Below, one piece after another: positions 1-8,521 of a DNA stretch of 64,000 nt. The stretch's first letter is position 1, and every line of letters begins with the position of its first letter. Source of the stretch: Hyphomicrobiales bacterium (lineage in GTDB: Bacteria; Pseudomonadota; Alphaproteobacteria; Rhizobiales; Rhizobiaceae); assembly GCA_900472575.1 (NCBI GenBank), contig UCIV01000014.1, positions 92,682 to 156,681 of the forward strand. Reading direction: 5' to 3'. A model generated the notes under the pieces. The model saw only the letters and a program-made list of their open reading frames with translations. It had not been told where the DNA came from and ran no database searches. Both the position numbers and the translations under genes were made by a program.

Positions 1-1078
1 CGCCGGCACCGGCCTGCAACAGGCGGGCACCCATTTCATGGGAAATCGCCCACTGGCAGAAGAGGTAGGCGGCTTCCTTGTTCTTGCTGGCAGCGGTCAC
101 ACCGATACCGTCACCGGTCGTCGCTGCAGCCTGAGCCTTCGGGCCTGCCGGCATCACGCCGTAACCGACCTTGCCGACGACACGCGACTTCTGCGGATCT
201 TCGATCGGCGGTGCGAAACCGACGCCATCGAACCACATGCCGATCTTGCCCTGCAGGAATGCAGACTGTGCTTCGGCCCAGTTGAAGCCCGAAACACCGA
301 CCGGCGCCGACTTGGACATCAGCCGCTGATAGAGCTTGGCCGCCTCGACAGCACCTTCCGATGTCGTATTGAGCTTGCCGCTGGCATCAATCGGAGTTGC
401 ACCGTAACCCAGCATGAACGAGGTCCAGACCGGCGTATTGGCATTCTTCAGGCCGCGGGCAACAAAACCGTAGGTGCCTTCGGACTTGTCGGTCAGCGCT
501 TCGGCAGCGGTCACCATTTCATCAAAGGTCGTCGGATATTTCAGGCCCTTCTTTTCGAAGAGTTCCTTGTTCCAGTAGACGATCCAGTAATCCACCGAGA
601 ATGGCAGCGTGCGCAGCTTGCCATCGGCATCCTTGGCGAATTTCAGCGCAGCTTCGGCGAAATCGCCCTCGACCAGCGACGGATCGGTGAGCGACGGGTC
701 CTTGAAGTAACCGGAAAGGTCAGCCAGCCAGCCGCCCTTTTCGAACTGCCGCTTCTGCACGTGATAGCTCAGGTGCACGACGTCGAAGCTCGGGCGACCG
801 GAAGACAGTTCGATCGTCGTCTTCTGGCGCTGCTGCTGTTCAGGCGTCGCCTCGGCATTGACCTTGATACCGGTCAGGGCCTCGAACTCGCTGATATATT
901 TCAGGATGGTCTCGCCGCGCGGGCTCTTGACCAGGTTCACTTCCAGCGTGGTGCCGGCAAAGCGCTTCCAGTCGACGGCGGCGGATGCCGGCCGCGATCC
1001 GATCAGCCCGGCGGCGCCAAGGGCTGCCGATCCCGCCAGAAAACTCCGGCGTGTCGGTGTAAAGAACGAAGATGTCAT
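1..1078 (-). CDS. ABC transporter sugar-binding protein, Tat-exported (3' end outside window)
   Basis: Extracellular solute-binding protein of the MalE/UgpB-like class. 359 codons are visible and the C-terminus runs off the left edge. The start is the ATG at 1078, preceded by a strong GGAGGAGG Shine-Dalgarno. Residues 1-34 form a twin-arginine signal (TRRSFLAG at 9-16, then a small hydrophobic stretch ending ASAA), so export of a folded protein through Tat is likely. The mature part shows typical binding-protein features, including an early YWNKELFEKKGL-type segment and a TFDEM segment. It is the third gene of a leftward operon after an aldolase and an FCD regulator. Partner permeases are expected just outside the window. 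The aldolase suggests a sugar acid as ligand, which is inference. Confidence 0.9.
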   Translation of the reverse strand, partial: MTSSFFTPTRRSFLAGSAALGAAGLIGSRPASAAVDWKRFAGTTLEVNLVKSPRGETILKYISEFEALTGIKVNAEATPEQQQRQKTTIELSSGRPSFDVVHLSYHVQKRQFEKGGWLADLSGYFKDPSLTDPSLVEGDFAEAALKFAKDADGKLRTLPFSVDYWIVYWNKELFEKKGLKYPTTFDEMVTAAEALTDKSEGTYGFVARGLKNANTPVWTSFMLGYGATPIDASGKLNTTSEGAVEAAKLYQRLMSKSAPVGVSGFNWAEAQSAFLQGKIGMWFDGVGFAPPIEDPQKSRVVGKVGYGVMPAGPKAQAAATTGDGIGVTAASKNKEAAYLFCQWAISHEMGARLLQAGAG

Positions 1079-1131
1079 ATATTCCTCCTCCAGGTTTCGC
1101 CGGGGTCTCCTCACCCCGGCTTCGCGTGTAT

Positions 1132-1806
1132 TTAAAGTCTCAAGGCACGATCCCTTGCATGGCCGATATGCTTGACGAGCGCCTCGACGGCACCGTCGGC
1201 AGAACGACACTTGATTGCTTCGAGCACGGCCATATGCTCGCCCATGACGGGTGCGACACGGCCGTTGATACGGAAACGTTCCTGATTGATCAGGCGCATC
1301 TTGATCGAGTTGACCCGATAGACGTTCCAGATGATGGCATTGTCGAGTGCAGCGACGAAGGCATCATGCATGCCCCAGTCGACAGCCTGCGCATGAGCAT
1401 CGAGTTCGGGCGTTTCATTGCCCGCAGCGATGGCATCCGAGATTTCCCGGTGTTGCCGGATAAGTTTTTCCACCGCGTCATCCGAAGCCGTCTGGACGAA
1501 CAGCGCAACCGCTTCCTTCTCGAGGAAAAGACGCAGCTGAAAGGCTTCGCGGATCAGGTTCAGGTCGATATGGGCAATCTGCAGACCGCGCTGGGGCACG
1601 GTCTTGATCAGCCCCTCTGCCTCCAGCCGCGGTATAAGTTCGCGGATGGCGCCGAGTGTCAGCCCGGTCAGCTCGACCAGATGACGTTGGGAAACGAACT
1701 GCCCCGGGCGCACGTCGCGCGCCAGAAGGTGCCGGGTAAAGCTCTCATAAGCCTTTTCCCTGAGCGTCGGCTCTTCCGTCTGCTGGTCGTGGCGCTGGTC
1801 TATCAT
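1132..1806 (-). CDS. GntR-family transcriptional regulator, FCD subfamily
   Basis: 224-aa regulator with an N-terminal winged helix-turn-helix (about residues 15-75; SQRHLVELTGLTLGAIRELIPRLEAEGLI) and an all-helical FCD ligand-binding domain behind it (residues about 85-215), the usual size for this family. The frame is open further upstream into the aldolase gene. The ATG at 1806 is preferred because it has an AGGA-type site upstream and leaves a 31-bp gap after the aldolase stop. It lies between the aldolase and the binding protein in one leftward operon, so it probably senses the imported sugar acid or an intermediate. The palindrome at 2754-2767 ahead of the operon is a candidate target. 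Confidence 0.9.
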   Translation of the reverse strand: MIDQRHDQQTEEPTLREKAYESFTRHLLARDVRPGQFVSQRHLVELTGLTLGAIRELIPRLEAEGLIKTVPQRGLQIAHIDLNLIREAFQLRLFLEKEAVALFVQTASDDAVEKLIRQHREISDAIAAGNETPELDAHAQAVDWGMHDAFVAALDNAIIWNVYRVNSIKMRLINQERFRINGRVAPVMGEHMAVLEAIKCRSADGAVEALVKHIGHARDRALRL

Positions 1807-1837
1807 CGTCCTGTTCCTGGCATTTGCCCATACGGCC

Positions 1838-2719
1838 TCAGGCCGCTTTCGTCCGGAACAGGCCGTCGAAGACAAGGCCGAGCTGCTTCTGTCCGTCCTT
1901 CGATATAGAAAGCAGCGGAGCGCGAACCGCAAGCCAGTTTTCGTCACCAAGCTGACGCGCCACCATGGCCTTCACCGCCGGCGTGACCGGGTATTTCAAA
2001 AGCTCGGCAACGAAATCCACCACGCGGACATCGTCGCGACCTTCATTGGCCATCGCGCCGACCTCTTGCGGGGCGAAATTCGCCATGCCGGAGATTGCAC
2101 CCTGCCCACCCAAGCGGACACCCTCTGCCAGATGACGCTCGTCGCCGATCAGGATGATCAGGTCCGAATGCGCCTTGAGCAGTTCCTGCGTGTAAGGCCA
2201 GTCGCCGGAAGAATCCTTGACGCCCGTCACGATGCCCGGGAAAGCCTGCTTCAATCGGCCGACAAGCGAAACGCTGAGCGGCACCATTGTGACAGACGGA
2301 ATGTTGTAGACGATGATATCGCGCGCCAGCTTGCCGAGATCCTTGAAGACTTTGGCATACCAGCCGAAAAGCCCGTCATCGCTGACATTCTTGAAGTAGG
2401 ACGGCGGCGCCAGAAGGATGTTGCGAACGCCTCGCGAGAGCGCCTGCGACGATTGAAGCGCCGCGTCTTCGGCAGCATCCACCAGAACGCCGACAACGAT
2501 CTGCTCGGGCGCGATACCCGCATCGATAAAGGCCGCAAGCACGCGTTCGCGCTCCTGCGTGCCGATCGACGAACCTTCGCCGGTCGTGCCGAACAGCGTG
2601 CAGCTTGCACAGCCGGCATCGAGGCTGCGCTTGGCCTGCGCGATCATGATGTCGATAAGTATCTCGCCGTCCTCACCAAACGGCGTAGTCAAAGCGACGG
2701 AAAGTCCGAAGCGTGTCAT
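1838..2719 (-). CDS. Dihydrodipicolinate synthase / N-acetylneuraminate lyase family aldolase
   Basis: 293-aa class I aldolase of the DapA/NanA TIM-barrel family. Visible family residues are the GTTGEGSS loop (residues 44-51), Tyr108 in APPSYFK, Tyr138 in VYNIPS, and the Schiff-base lysine Lys168 in GVKDSSGD. These enzymes condense or cleave pyruvate with an aldehyde, and in such operons usually act on 2-keto-3-deoxy sugar acids rather than in lysine synthesis. It is the first gene of a leftward operon with an FCD regulator and a sugar-binding protein, which supports a catabolic role. The ATG at 2719 has GGAGGATG directly upstream. The exact substrate cannot be read from sequence. Confidence 0.88.
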   Translation of the reverse strand: MTRFGLSVALTTPFGEDGEILIDIMIAQAKRSLDAGCASCTLFGTTGEGSSIGTQERERVLAAFIDAGIAPEQIVVGVLVDAAEDAALQSSQALSRGVRNILLAPPSYFKNVSDDGLFGWYAKVFKDLGKLARDIIVYNIPSVTMVPLSVSLVGRLKQAFPGIVTGVKDSSGDWPYTQELLKAHSDLIILIGDERHLAEGVRLGGQGAISGMANFAPQEVGAMANEGRDDVRVVDFVAELLKYPVTPAVKAMVARQLGDENWLAVRAPLLSISKDGQKQLGLVFDGLFRTKAA

Positions 2720-2753
2720 TAGTCATCCTCCACTGATTTCTCAACGCTAACGC

Positions 2754-2767
2754 ACTAACATGTCAGT
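2754..2767. promoter_or_regulatory. Imperfect palindrome, candidate FCD-regulator operator
   Basis: The 14-bp sequence ACTAACATGTCAGT is symmetric (ACT, ACATGT core, AGT) with one mismatched pair. It lies about 35 bp upstream of the aldolase start, where an operator for the linked FCD/GntR regulator would sit. Assignment to that regulator is inference. Confidence 0.35.
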
Positions 2768-2883
2768 CGTCAATGGAGAATTTTTAACCAGTCAAAACCC
2801 GGTTTCGCGGGTGAGATCGCGTGAAGGAAAAGCACGGAAGGATCGGTCGCGATCCGGCATTCAGGAAAAGCCGAAAGGAGGCT

Positions 2884-2910
2884 GGCGTACCAGCAGAAAA
2901 CCGGCACGCC
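2884..2910 (-). terminator. Weak hairpin after the alcohol dehydrogenase gene
   Basis: Reading leftward, GGCGTGCCGG and CTGGTACGCC can pair (with G-U pairs) around a 7-nt loop 12 bp after the dehydrogenase stop. A short T-rich stretch follows a little further on. It may end the dehydrogenase transcript, but the structure is weak. Confidence 0.3.
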
Positions 2911-2921
2911 ATCCAACAAAC

Positions 2922-3935
2922 TTAGAAACCTTCAAGCACGACCTTGCCTCTGGTCTTTCCGCTTTCGATTGCCGCATGCGCCTTCTTCAGATTGGCGGCA
3001 TTGATCGGTGAAAGCGTCTCGGTCACCGTCGTGCGGATCTTGCCCTCATCGACCAGTTGCGAGACTTCGTTGAGCAGCTTGCCCTGTTCGGCAATGTCGG
3101 CGGTCTCGAAAATCGAGCGGGTAAACATCAGCTCCCAGTGAATGGAAACGGCCTTGCGCTTGAAGCCGAGCACATCGAGGCTTTCGGGATCGTCGATCAA
3201 CCCGAACCGCCCCTGCGGCGCGATCAGCTCGATCACCTCCTTCAGGTGCCGATGGGTTTCTGTCGTGGAAAACACGAAGGCGGGCGCACCGATCCCAAGC
3301 GCTTCGACCTGCTCTGCGATCGGCTTCGAATGGTCGATCACATGATGAGCGCCGAGCGCCTTCACCCATTCCTGTGTTTCCGGCCGCGATGCGGTGGCGA
3401 TCACCGTCACATCGCTCAGCGCCCGTACGAGCTGGATGGCGATCGAGCCGACACCGCCGGCACCGCCGATGATGACGATCGCATTGGCCGCACCCGGCAC
3501 CGGCTTGCCGATATCCAGCCGGTCGAACAGCATTTCCCAGGCCGTGATCGCCGTCAGCGGAAGGGCCGCGGCCTCGGCATTGGAAAGGGTCTTCGGCTTC
3601 CGCCCCACGATGCGCTCATCGACCAGATGAAACTGGCTGTTGGCCCCGGGGCGGATCAGCGAACCGGCATAAAACACCTCGTCGCCGATCTTGAAATTCG
3701 TCGCATCGGGTCCGGCCTCCACCACCTTGCCGACCGCATCCCAACCGAGAATTTTCCACTCACCCGCTTCCGGAGAAACGCCTTTGCGAACCTTAGTATC
3801 GACCGGATTGACGGAAATCGCTTCGACCTCGACGAGAATATCCCGGCCCTTCGGCACCGGCCGGGGAAGCTCGATGTCCTTTAACGCCTCGTCGCGCTCG
3901 ATTGCGCCCGCTTCTCTGTAACCGATGGCCTTCAT
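2922..3935 (-). CDS. Zinc-type alcohol dehydrogenase-like protein / quinone oxidoreductase family
   Basis: 337-aa medium-chain dehydrogenase/reductase. It has an N-terminal GroES-like domain (residues about 1-130) and a Rossmann domain with IIGGAGGVGSIAIQLVRAL (about 155-173) for NAD(P)H. The cysteine-rich structural zinc lobe of true alcohol dehydrogenases is absent, so this is the zinc-free quinone-reductase-like branch (YogA/ZADH type). Such enzymes reduce quinones or enones and are often induced by electrophile or thiol stress. It is transcribed divergently from an HxlR regulator, the typical arrangement for this pair, with AAGGAGC before the ATG at 3935. Confidence 0.87.
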   Translation of the reverse strand: MKAIGYREAGAIERDEALKDIELPRPVPKGRDILVEVEAISVNPVDTKVRKGVSPEAGEWKILGWDAVGKVVEAGPDATNFKIGDEVFYAGSLIRPGANSQFHLVDERIVGRKPKTLSNAEAAALPLTAITAWEMLFDRLDIGKPVPGAANAIVIIGGAGGVGSIAIQLVRALSDVTVIATASRPETQEWVKALGAHHVIDHSKPIAEQVEALGIGAPAFVFSTTETHRHLKEVIELIAPQGRFGLIDDPESLDVLGFKRKAVSIHWELMFTRSIFETADIAEQGKLLNEVSQLVDEGKIRTTVTETLSPINAANLKKAHAAIESGKTRGKVVLEGF

Positions 3936-4030
3936 GATCTGCTCCTTTTGATGACGAATGCGGTGTCGATTGATGTGTCACCAAAATGGGCTATATTCAA
4001 AAGCGTGCAATACGCACAAAAAAAGCACGT

Positions 4031-4048
4031 AGTATCAAAAAGGATACT
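4031..4048. promoter_or_regulatory. Inverted repeat overlapping the HxlR translation start region
   Basis: AGTATC-AAAAAG-GATACT is a perfect 6-6-6 inverted repeat ending 3 bp before the HxlR ATG and overlapping its ribosome-binding site. HxlR-type regulators are commonly autoregulated through short dyads in the divergent promoter. Here binding could also block translation initiation signals at the DNA level. The factor assignment is inferred from position. Confidence 0.5.
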
Positions 4049-4051
4049 GTT

Positions 4052-4444
4052 ATGGCCAAGGCTCGCCACTCCCGTTTCGATTGCTCTCCCGGCTGCTCGG
4101 TGGAAGCGGCAATTGGTCTCATCGATGGCAAGTGGAAGTCCGTCGTGCTGTACCATCTTCTGTCGGGAACCCTGCGCTTCAACGAAATCCGCAGGCATAT
4201 CGTCAATGTAACCCCGCGCATGCTGACAAACCAGTTGCGCGAGTTGGAAGACGATGGCCTGATCGAGCGCAAGGTCTATGCCCAGGTGCCCCCGAAGGTG
4301 GAATACAGCCTGTCCGAACTCGGCCGCAGCATGGAACCGATCCTGCTTGCGCTAAAGCTCTGGGGCGACGCCAATATCGGCCTCTATGGCAAGCCGCGCG
4401 GCATGGAGCCGCGCGAGCCCAAGACGGACGATATCGCCGCATAA
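4052..4444 (+). CDS. HxlR-family (MarR-like) transcriptional regulator
   Basis: 130-aa winged helix regulator with the standard HxlR pattern: CSPGCSVEAAIGLIDGKWKSVVLYHLL near the N-terminus, then RFNEIRRHIVNVTPRMLTNQLRELEDDGLIER as the recognition helix and wing. The frame opens 22 codons earlier, but the ATG at 4052 follows an AAAAAGGA ribosome-binding site and matches family length. The cysteines in the N-terminal CSPGC segment could be redox- or electrophile-reactive, as in YodB/HypR relatives (family knowledge, not shown here). It probably controls the divergent zinc-type dehydrogenase and itself through the 4031-4048 dyad. Confidence 0.9.
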   Translation: MAKARHSRFDCSPGCSVEAAIGLIDGKWKSVVLYHLLSGTLRFNEIRRHIVNVTPRMLTNQLRELEDDGLIERKVYAQVPPKVEYSLSELGRSMEPILLALKLWGDANIGLYGKPRGMEPREPKTDDIAA

Positions 4445-4457
4445 CCCCTGACACGCA

Positions 4458-5372
4458 TCAGCCAGGATCGATGCTCATCAATCTGATCTGTTCGGCCTCG
4501 TCGAAACGGAGCAAGCCGCCATTCCGGTTGCGCTTCACCCGTTCGACATGCGCACGCGGGCTGACCCCGAAGACACGCTTGAACATGCGTGAGAAATAAT
4601 AGGGATCGCCGTAACCGACGTCCGCCGCCGCATTGGCAACCGGCATCCCCGCCTCCAGCAGATGCATGGCGCGCTCCATGCGCTTCTGCTCCTGGTATTT
4701 GCGCGGCGTGTGGCCTACCCGCTTCTTGAACTCGCGCAGAAAATAGTCAGCATTGAAGGGCGAGGCATCGACTGCCTGTTCCGCGATATCCGGATCGAGA
4801 GGATTGGCCGAGATCATCGCCGCAGCCTTCATTACCGCCAGATCAAGGGCGTCGGTTCCTTCGGTCTGATATGTCGCACTGTCGTTCCAGCCGATGAACG
4901 CGTCCTCGATATAGGCGATCAGCAGATACATGAAGAGATGATGCTGGCTGAGCGTCAGGGAAGAAGGCGGCGCCGTCTGGCGATATTGTCGCACCAGCGG
5001 CTCCAGTAGCGGCCACTTCTTAAGCCGGACATGAGGTCGCAGTTGCATCTGCGCAATCAGGTCATGCTTGCCGTAGATGTCCAAGGAGAAATGCTGGGCA
5101 ATTCCCCTATAGATTGTCGTTCCGCGGTTCCAGCCGCGAAAGCGCTGCCCACGCCGGATAAGCATTGCGTCACCAGGCTCCATCACCCGGCGTTCCCCCT
5201 CGATGACATAGTGGCCGCAGCCTTCCAGGCAGATGACGAAATCTTCGACGGGGTTTGTCTTGTCAATGCGCCACGTCTTGGAATGCTCCATCTTGATCGT
5301 CGCTCGAGTGAGTTTCAACGACAGCGCAGAGGGCGCGATGCTGGAGAGAATTCCACCTTCGATTTCGTCCAT
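4458..5372 (-). CDS. AraC-family transcriptional regulator
   Basis: 304-aa regulator. The N-terminal half is a cupin-like sensor (about residues 25-110, including CGHYVIEGERRVMEPGDAMLI). The C-terminal half has the two helix-turn-helix motifs of AraC/XylS proteins (about residues 190-290), with the diagnostic VGYGDPYYFSRMFKRVFGVSP segment. The ATG at 5372 follows GGAAAAAAAG. It is divergent from the pectin-oligomer transport and hydrolysis operon starting at 5585 and is the obvious candidate activator of it, with an unsaturated galacturonide or rhamnogalacturonide as inducer (inference). Confidence 0.9.
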   Translation of the reverse strand: MDEIEGGILSSIAPSALSLKLTRATIKMEHSKTWRIDKTNPVEDFVICLEGCGHYVIEGERRVMEPGDAMLIRRGQRFRGWNRGTTIYRGIAQHFSLDIYGKHDLIAQMQLRPHVRLKKWPLLEPLVRQYRQTAPPSSLTLSQHHLFMYLLIAYIEDAFIGWNDSATYQTEGTDALDLAVMKAAAMISANPLDPDIAEQAVDASPFNADYFLREFKKRVGHTPRKYQEQKRMERAMHLLEAGMPVANAAADVGYGDPYYFSRMFKRVFGVSPRAHVERVKRNRNGGLLRFDEAEQIRLMSIDPG

Positions 5373-5584
5373 CTTTTTTTCCGTGTTTGTTCATTCATTC
5401 TCGACTGAAAATGAAATTATGTCACGCTAAATACTGGAGGGGGAACAGAATTGATGAATGTTCAGTCTTTCAGCTAAGCCACTGACGCATAACAGCCTTG
5501 CACCTATTGGCTGGAGGAGGAATTTGATTTGCACAAAAATGTATTTCTCATAACCGGGTGTGATTTGCCCGTTGGAGGCGCCTC

Positions 5585-6466
5585 ATGAGGTCTCAGCGCT
5601 TCCTGGGATATGCCTATCTGACCCCATATTTGATTGGCCTCGTCATATTCACGGCCATCCCTTTTTTGACTTCGCTTTATCTGAGCTTCACCAGCTACGA
5701 CCTGATGAGCAGCCCGCAATGGACCGGGCTGTCGAACTATGAGCGCCTTTTCACCCGCGACCGGACTTTCGACAAGTCGCTGACTGTCACGCTTATTTAC
5801 GTATTTTCCACCGTGCCGCTGAAGCTTGCCTTCGCGCTCTTCATCGCCGCCATACTCAACTACAAGCTTAAATTCATTAATTTCTTCCGGACGGCTTTTT
5901 ATGTCCCGTCCATCCTCGGCGGATCGATCGCCATCGCCGTTCTGTGGCGTTACCTCTTCTCGGCCGAAGGCCTCGTCAACATGGCGATCGGCGCTGTCGG
6001 CTTTGCGCCGGTAGACTGGTTCGGCGATCCGACAAATGCACTTTTCACCATCACGCTTCTGCGCTGCTGGCAGTTCGGTTCGGCCATGGTGATCTTCCTT
6101 GCCGCCCTCCAGTCGATCGACAAGTCGCTTTATGAAGCGGCCTCGATAGATGGCGCCGGCAAGGTCACGACCTTCTTCTTCGTAACACTGCCGCTGCTGA
6201 CACCGGTCATTTTCTTCAACCTCGTCATGCAGATGGTCCAGGCATTCCAGGAGTTCAACGGCCCTTACATCATCACGCAAGGCGGCCCGCTGAAATCCAC
6301 CTATCTCCTGCCCCTCTACATCTACGAGGAGGCCTTCAAGAAGTTCAACATGGGCTACGCCTCGGCGATCGCCTGGGTGCTCTTCGCCATCATCATGATC
6401 CTCACCATCGTGGCCTTCTGGTCCTCGAAGAAGTGGGTCTACTACGCCGGCGACAAGAGGAGCTGA
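5585..6466 (+). CDS. Sugar ABC transporter permease (MalF/UgpA type)
   Basis: 293-aa integral membrane permease with six predicted transmembrane segments and the EAA cytoplasmic loop (YEAASIDGAGKVTTFFFVTLPLL, about residues 183-205), which contacts the ATPase. It is the first gene of the pectin-oligomer operon, 3 bp before the second permease. The start codon lies in two overlapping 10-bp palindromes, GAGGCGCCTC (5575-5584, containing the Shine-Dalgarno) and CCTCATGAGG (5581-5590). These may influence initiation. The substrate is inferred from the downstream GH28 and GH105 genes. Confidence 0.92.
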   Translation: MRSQRFLGYAYLTPYLIGLVIFTAIPFLTSLYLSFTSYDLMSSPQWTGLSNYERLFTRDRTFDKSLTVTLIYVFSTVPLKLAFALFIAAILNYKLKFINFFRTAFYVPSILGGSIAIAVLWRYLFSAEGLVNMAIGAVGFAPVDWFGDPTNALFTITLLRCWQFGSAMVIFLAALQSIDKSLYEAASIDGAGKVTTFFFVTLPLLTPVIFFNLVMQMVQAFQEFNGPYIITQGGPLKSTYLLPLYIYEEAFKKFNMGYASAIAWVLFAIIMILTIVAFWSSKKWVYYAGDKRS

Positions 6467-6469
6467 GCC

Positions 6470-7375
6470 ATGGCCGATATTACTATGCCCAAAACTGCGG
6501 CCCGCATCTCGGATGAAGCAGCAGCAGCAAAACGCGCCCGCATGGACCTGATCTCTGCGGTCGTCCGTTACTCGCTGCTCTTCGGTGTCGGCTTCCTGAT
6601 GCTCTACCCGCTGATCTGGCTGGTCGGTGCAAGCTTCAAGACCAATTCGGAGATCTTTGCCGGCGCCGGTTTCCTGCCGGAAAGCCCGACAGTCGAAGGT
6701 TATGTCCAAGGCTGGCAGACCTCGACGCCCTATACATTCGGCCGGTTCTTCTGGAATTCGTTCCTGATCATCCTGCCAAAGGTCATCGGCACGGCCATCT
6801 CCTGCACGATGGTGGCCTACGCCTTTGCCCGCTTCGAGTTCCCGCTGAAGAAGATCCTGTTCGGATCGGTCATCGCCGTCCTGCTTCTGCCGAACGTCGT
6901 CACCCGCATTCCGCAATACATCCTCTTCAGGGATCTCGGCTGGCTGGATAGCTTCCTGCCGCTCTGGGTACCGTCCGCACTCGCCGGTGATGCCTTCTTC
7001 GTCTTCATGCTGGTGCAGTTCCTGCGCTCGCTGCCGACGGACATGGAGGAAGCCGCCCGTGTCGATGGCGCAAACAGCCTGCAGACGCTGATCTTCATCG
7101 TCGTTCCCATGCTCGGGCCCGCGCTGGTCTCGGTCTGCCTGTTCCAGTTCATGTGGACGATGAACGACTTCCTCGGACCGCTGATCTACATCTCGTCCGT
7201 CGACAAATATCCGGTGAGCCTCGCGCTCAAACTCTCAATCGATACAACCGAAGCCTTCGAATGGAACCGCATCCTGGCGATGTCGGTACTCACCATCACC
7301 CCGGCGCTTGTCGTGTTCTTCGCGGCGCAACGGTACTTCATCGAAGGAATCTCTGCGGGAGGCAGAAAGGGCTGA
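6470..7375 (+). CDS. Sugar ABC transporter permease (MalG/UgpE type)
   Basis: 301-aa inner-membrane permease that pairs with the preceding MalF-type subunit. It has a cytoplasmic N-terminal tail of about 30 residues, six membrane segments, and the EAA loop MEEAARVDGANSLQTLIFIVVPML (about residues 190-213). It starts 3 bp after the preceding stop and ends 1 bp before the ATPase start, so translation is probably coupled. Residues 35-70 carry the conserved LMLYPLIWLVGASFK entry segment of this family. Confidence 0.92.
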   Translation: MADITMPKTAARISDEAAAAKRARMDLISAVVRYSLLFGVGFLMLYPLIWLVGASFKTNSEIFAGAGFLPESPTVEGYVQGWQTSTPYTFGRFFWNSFLIILPKVIGTAISCTMVAYAFARFEFPLKKILFGSVIAVLLLPNVVTRIPQYILFRDLGWLDSFLPLWVPSALAGDAFFVFMLVQFLRSLPTDMEEAARVDGANSLQTLIFIVVPMLGPALVSVCLFQFMWTMNDFLGPLIYISSVDKYPVSLALKLSIDTTEAFEWNRILAMSVLTITPALVVFFAAQRYFIEGISAGGRKG

Positions 7376-7376
7376 C

Positions 7377-8492
7377 ATGGCACAGGTACAACTGAAAAAC
7401 CTCGAGAAAGTCTACAACAAGACCAACAAGGTCGTTCACGGCATCGATCTCGATATCAAGGACGGCGAGTTCATGGTCCTGGTCGGCCCGTCAGGCTGCG
7501 CCAAATCGACGACACTGCGCATGGTCGCCGGCCTCGAAGACATTACTGCTGGTGACGTCATCATCGGCGGAGAGCGCGTCAATGATCTCTCGCCAAGCAA
7601 ACGGCAGATCGCCATGGTGTTCCAGAACTATGCGCTCTATCCGCATATGAAGGTGCGCGGCAATCTCTCCTTCGGCCTGCGCATCGCCGGTCGTCCGAAG
7701 GCGGAAATCGCCGCCGCAGTCGATAAGGTCGCGGAAATCCTTGAAATCGAACCGTTGCTCGATCGCCTGCCGAAACAGCTTTCGGGCGGCCAGGCCCAGC
7801 GCGTCGCGCTCGGCCGCGCATTGATCAAGAACCCCGGCGTCTTCCTCTTCGACGAACCGTTGTCGAACCTCGACGCCAAGCTGCGCGCCTCTATGCGCGT
7901 CCGCATTACCGACCTGCACCGCCAACTGAAGGCGGAAGGCAGCTCGCCGACCGTCATCTACGTCACCCACGACCAGACGGAGGCAATGACCATGGGCGAC
8001 CGCATCTGCGTCATGCAGGCCGGTCACATCATGCAGGTCGCCACCCCGAAGGAACTCTATAACGCTCCGGCCAATCTTTTCGTCGCAGGCTTCATCGGTA
8101 CGCCGGAAATGAACCTCGTCGAAGGTGCGATGGAAGGCGGAGAGTTCATCATGGGCAGCCAGCGCCTGGCGCTCGGCAGCGATCTCGCAGGCCGGCTTTC
8201 CAGTCAGCCCGGCAACGCCGTTCTCGGCATCCGCCCGCAGCAGTTCTCACTGGTCTCGGAAGGACCGGCGCTGCAGGCAAAACTCGTGAATGCCGAGTTC
8301 ATGGGCCACGAAGTCTACATGCATGCGGATTGCGAAGGCCGCAGGCTGGTGAGCGTGGTGGGTGCTGCAGAATTCGAGGCAAGGGGACAATCCGACGTGA
8401 TCCGCCTGCGCCCCGACCCGAAGACATTGCACGTTTTCGACAAGTCAGATGGCCGCAACGTTTCGCTGCATGGAGGCAGCATTGCGGCGTAA
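7377..8492 (+). CDS. Sugar ABC transporter ATP-binding protein (UgpC/MsmX type) with altered Walker A
   Basis: 371-aa cytoplasmic ATPase. The nucleotide-binding domain (residues 1-240) has Walker A (GPSGCAKST, about 38-46), Q-loop (VFQNYALYPHM), signature LSGGQAQRVALGR, Walker B (FLFDEP) and the H-loop (VTHDQTEAM). A C-terminal TOBE/OB regulatory domain follows. In Walker A the glycine before the lysine is alanine, and the signature has QAQ rather than the common QRQ. The start is the ATG at 7377, 1 bp after the permease stop, although the frame is open further upstream. It energises the two permeases before it. Confidence 0.92.
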   Translation: MAQVQLKNLEKVYNKTNKVVHGIDLDIKDGEFMVLVGPSGCAKSTTLRMVAGLEDITAGDVIIGGERVNDLSPSKRQIAMVFQNYALYPHMKVRGNLSFGLRIAGRPKAEIAAAVDKVAEILEIEPLLDRLPKQLSGGQAQRVALGRALIKNPGVFLFDEPLSNLDAKLRASMRVRITDLHRQLKAEGSSPTVIYVTHDQTEAMTMGDRICVMQAGHIMQVATPKELYNAPANLFVAGFIGTPEMNLVEGAMEGGEFIMGSQRLALGSDLAGRLSSQPGNAVLGIRPQQFSLVSEGPALQAKLVNAEFMGHEVYMHADCEGRRLVSVVGAAEFEARGQSDVIRLRPDPKTLHVFDKSDGRNVSLHGGSIAA

Positions 8493-8521
8493 CAATTTAA
8501 AGCCAATTTGAGGAGGCACAC

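Noticed and set aside
38..1135. A 365-codon plus-strand frame at the left edge
   Set aside because: The minus strand encodes a clear Tat-exported binding protein with a strong Shine-Dalgarno; the plus frame is its shadow.
5504..6916. A 470-codon minus-strand frame opposite the first two permeases
   Set aside because: Antisense frame with low-complexity Asp/Glu/Arg composition; the plus strand encodes typical permeases with ribosome-binding sites.
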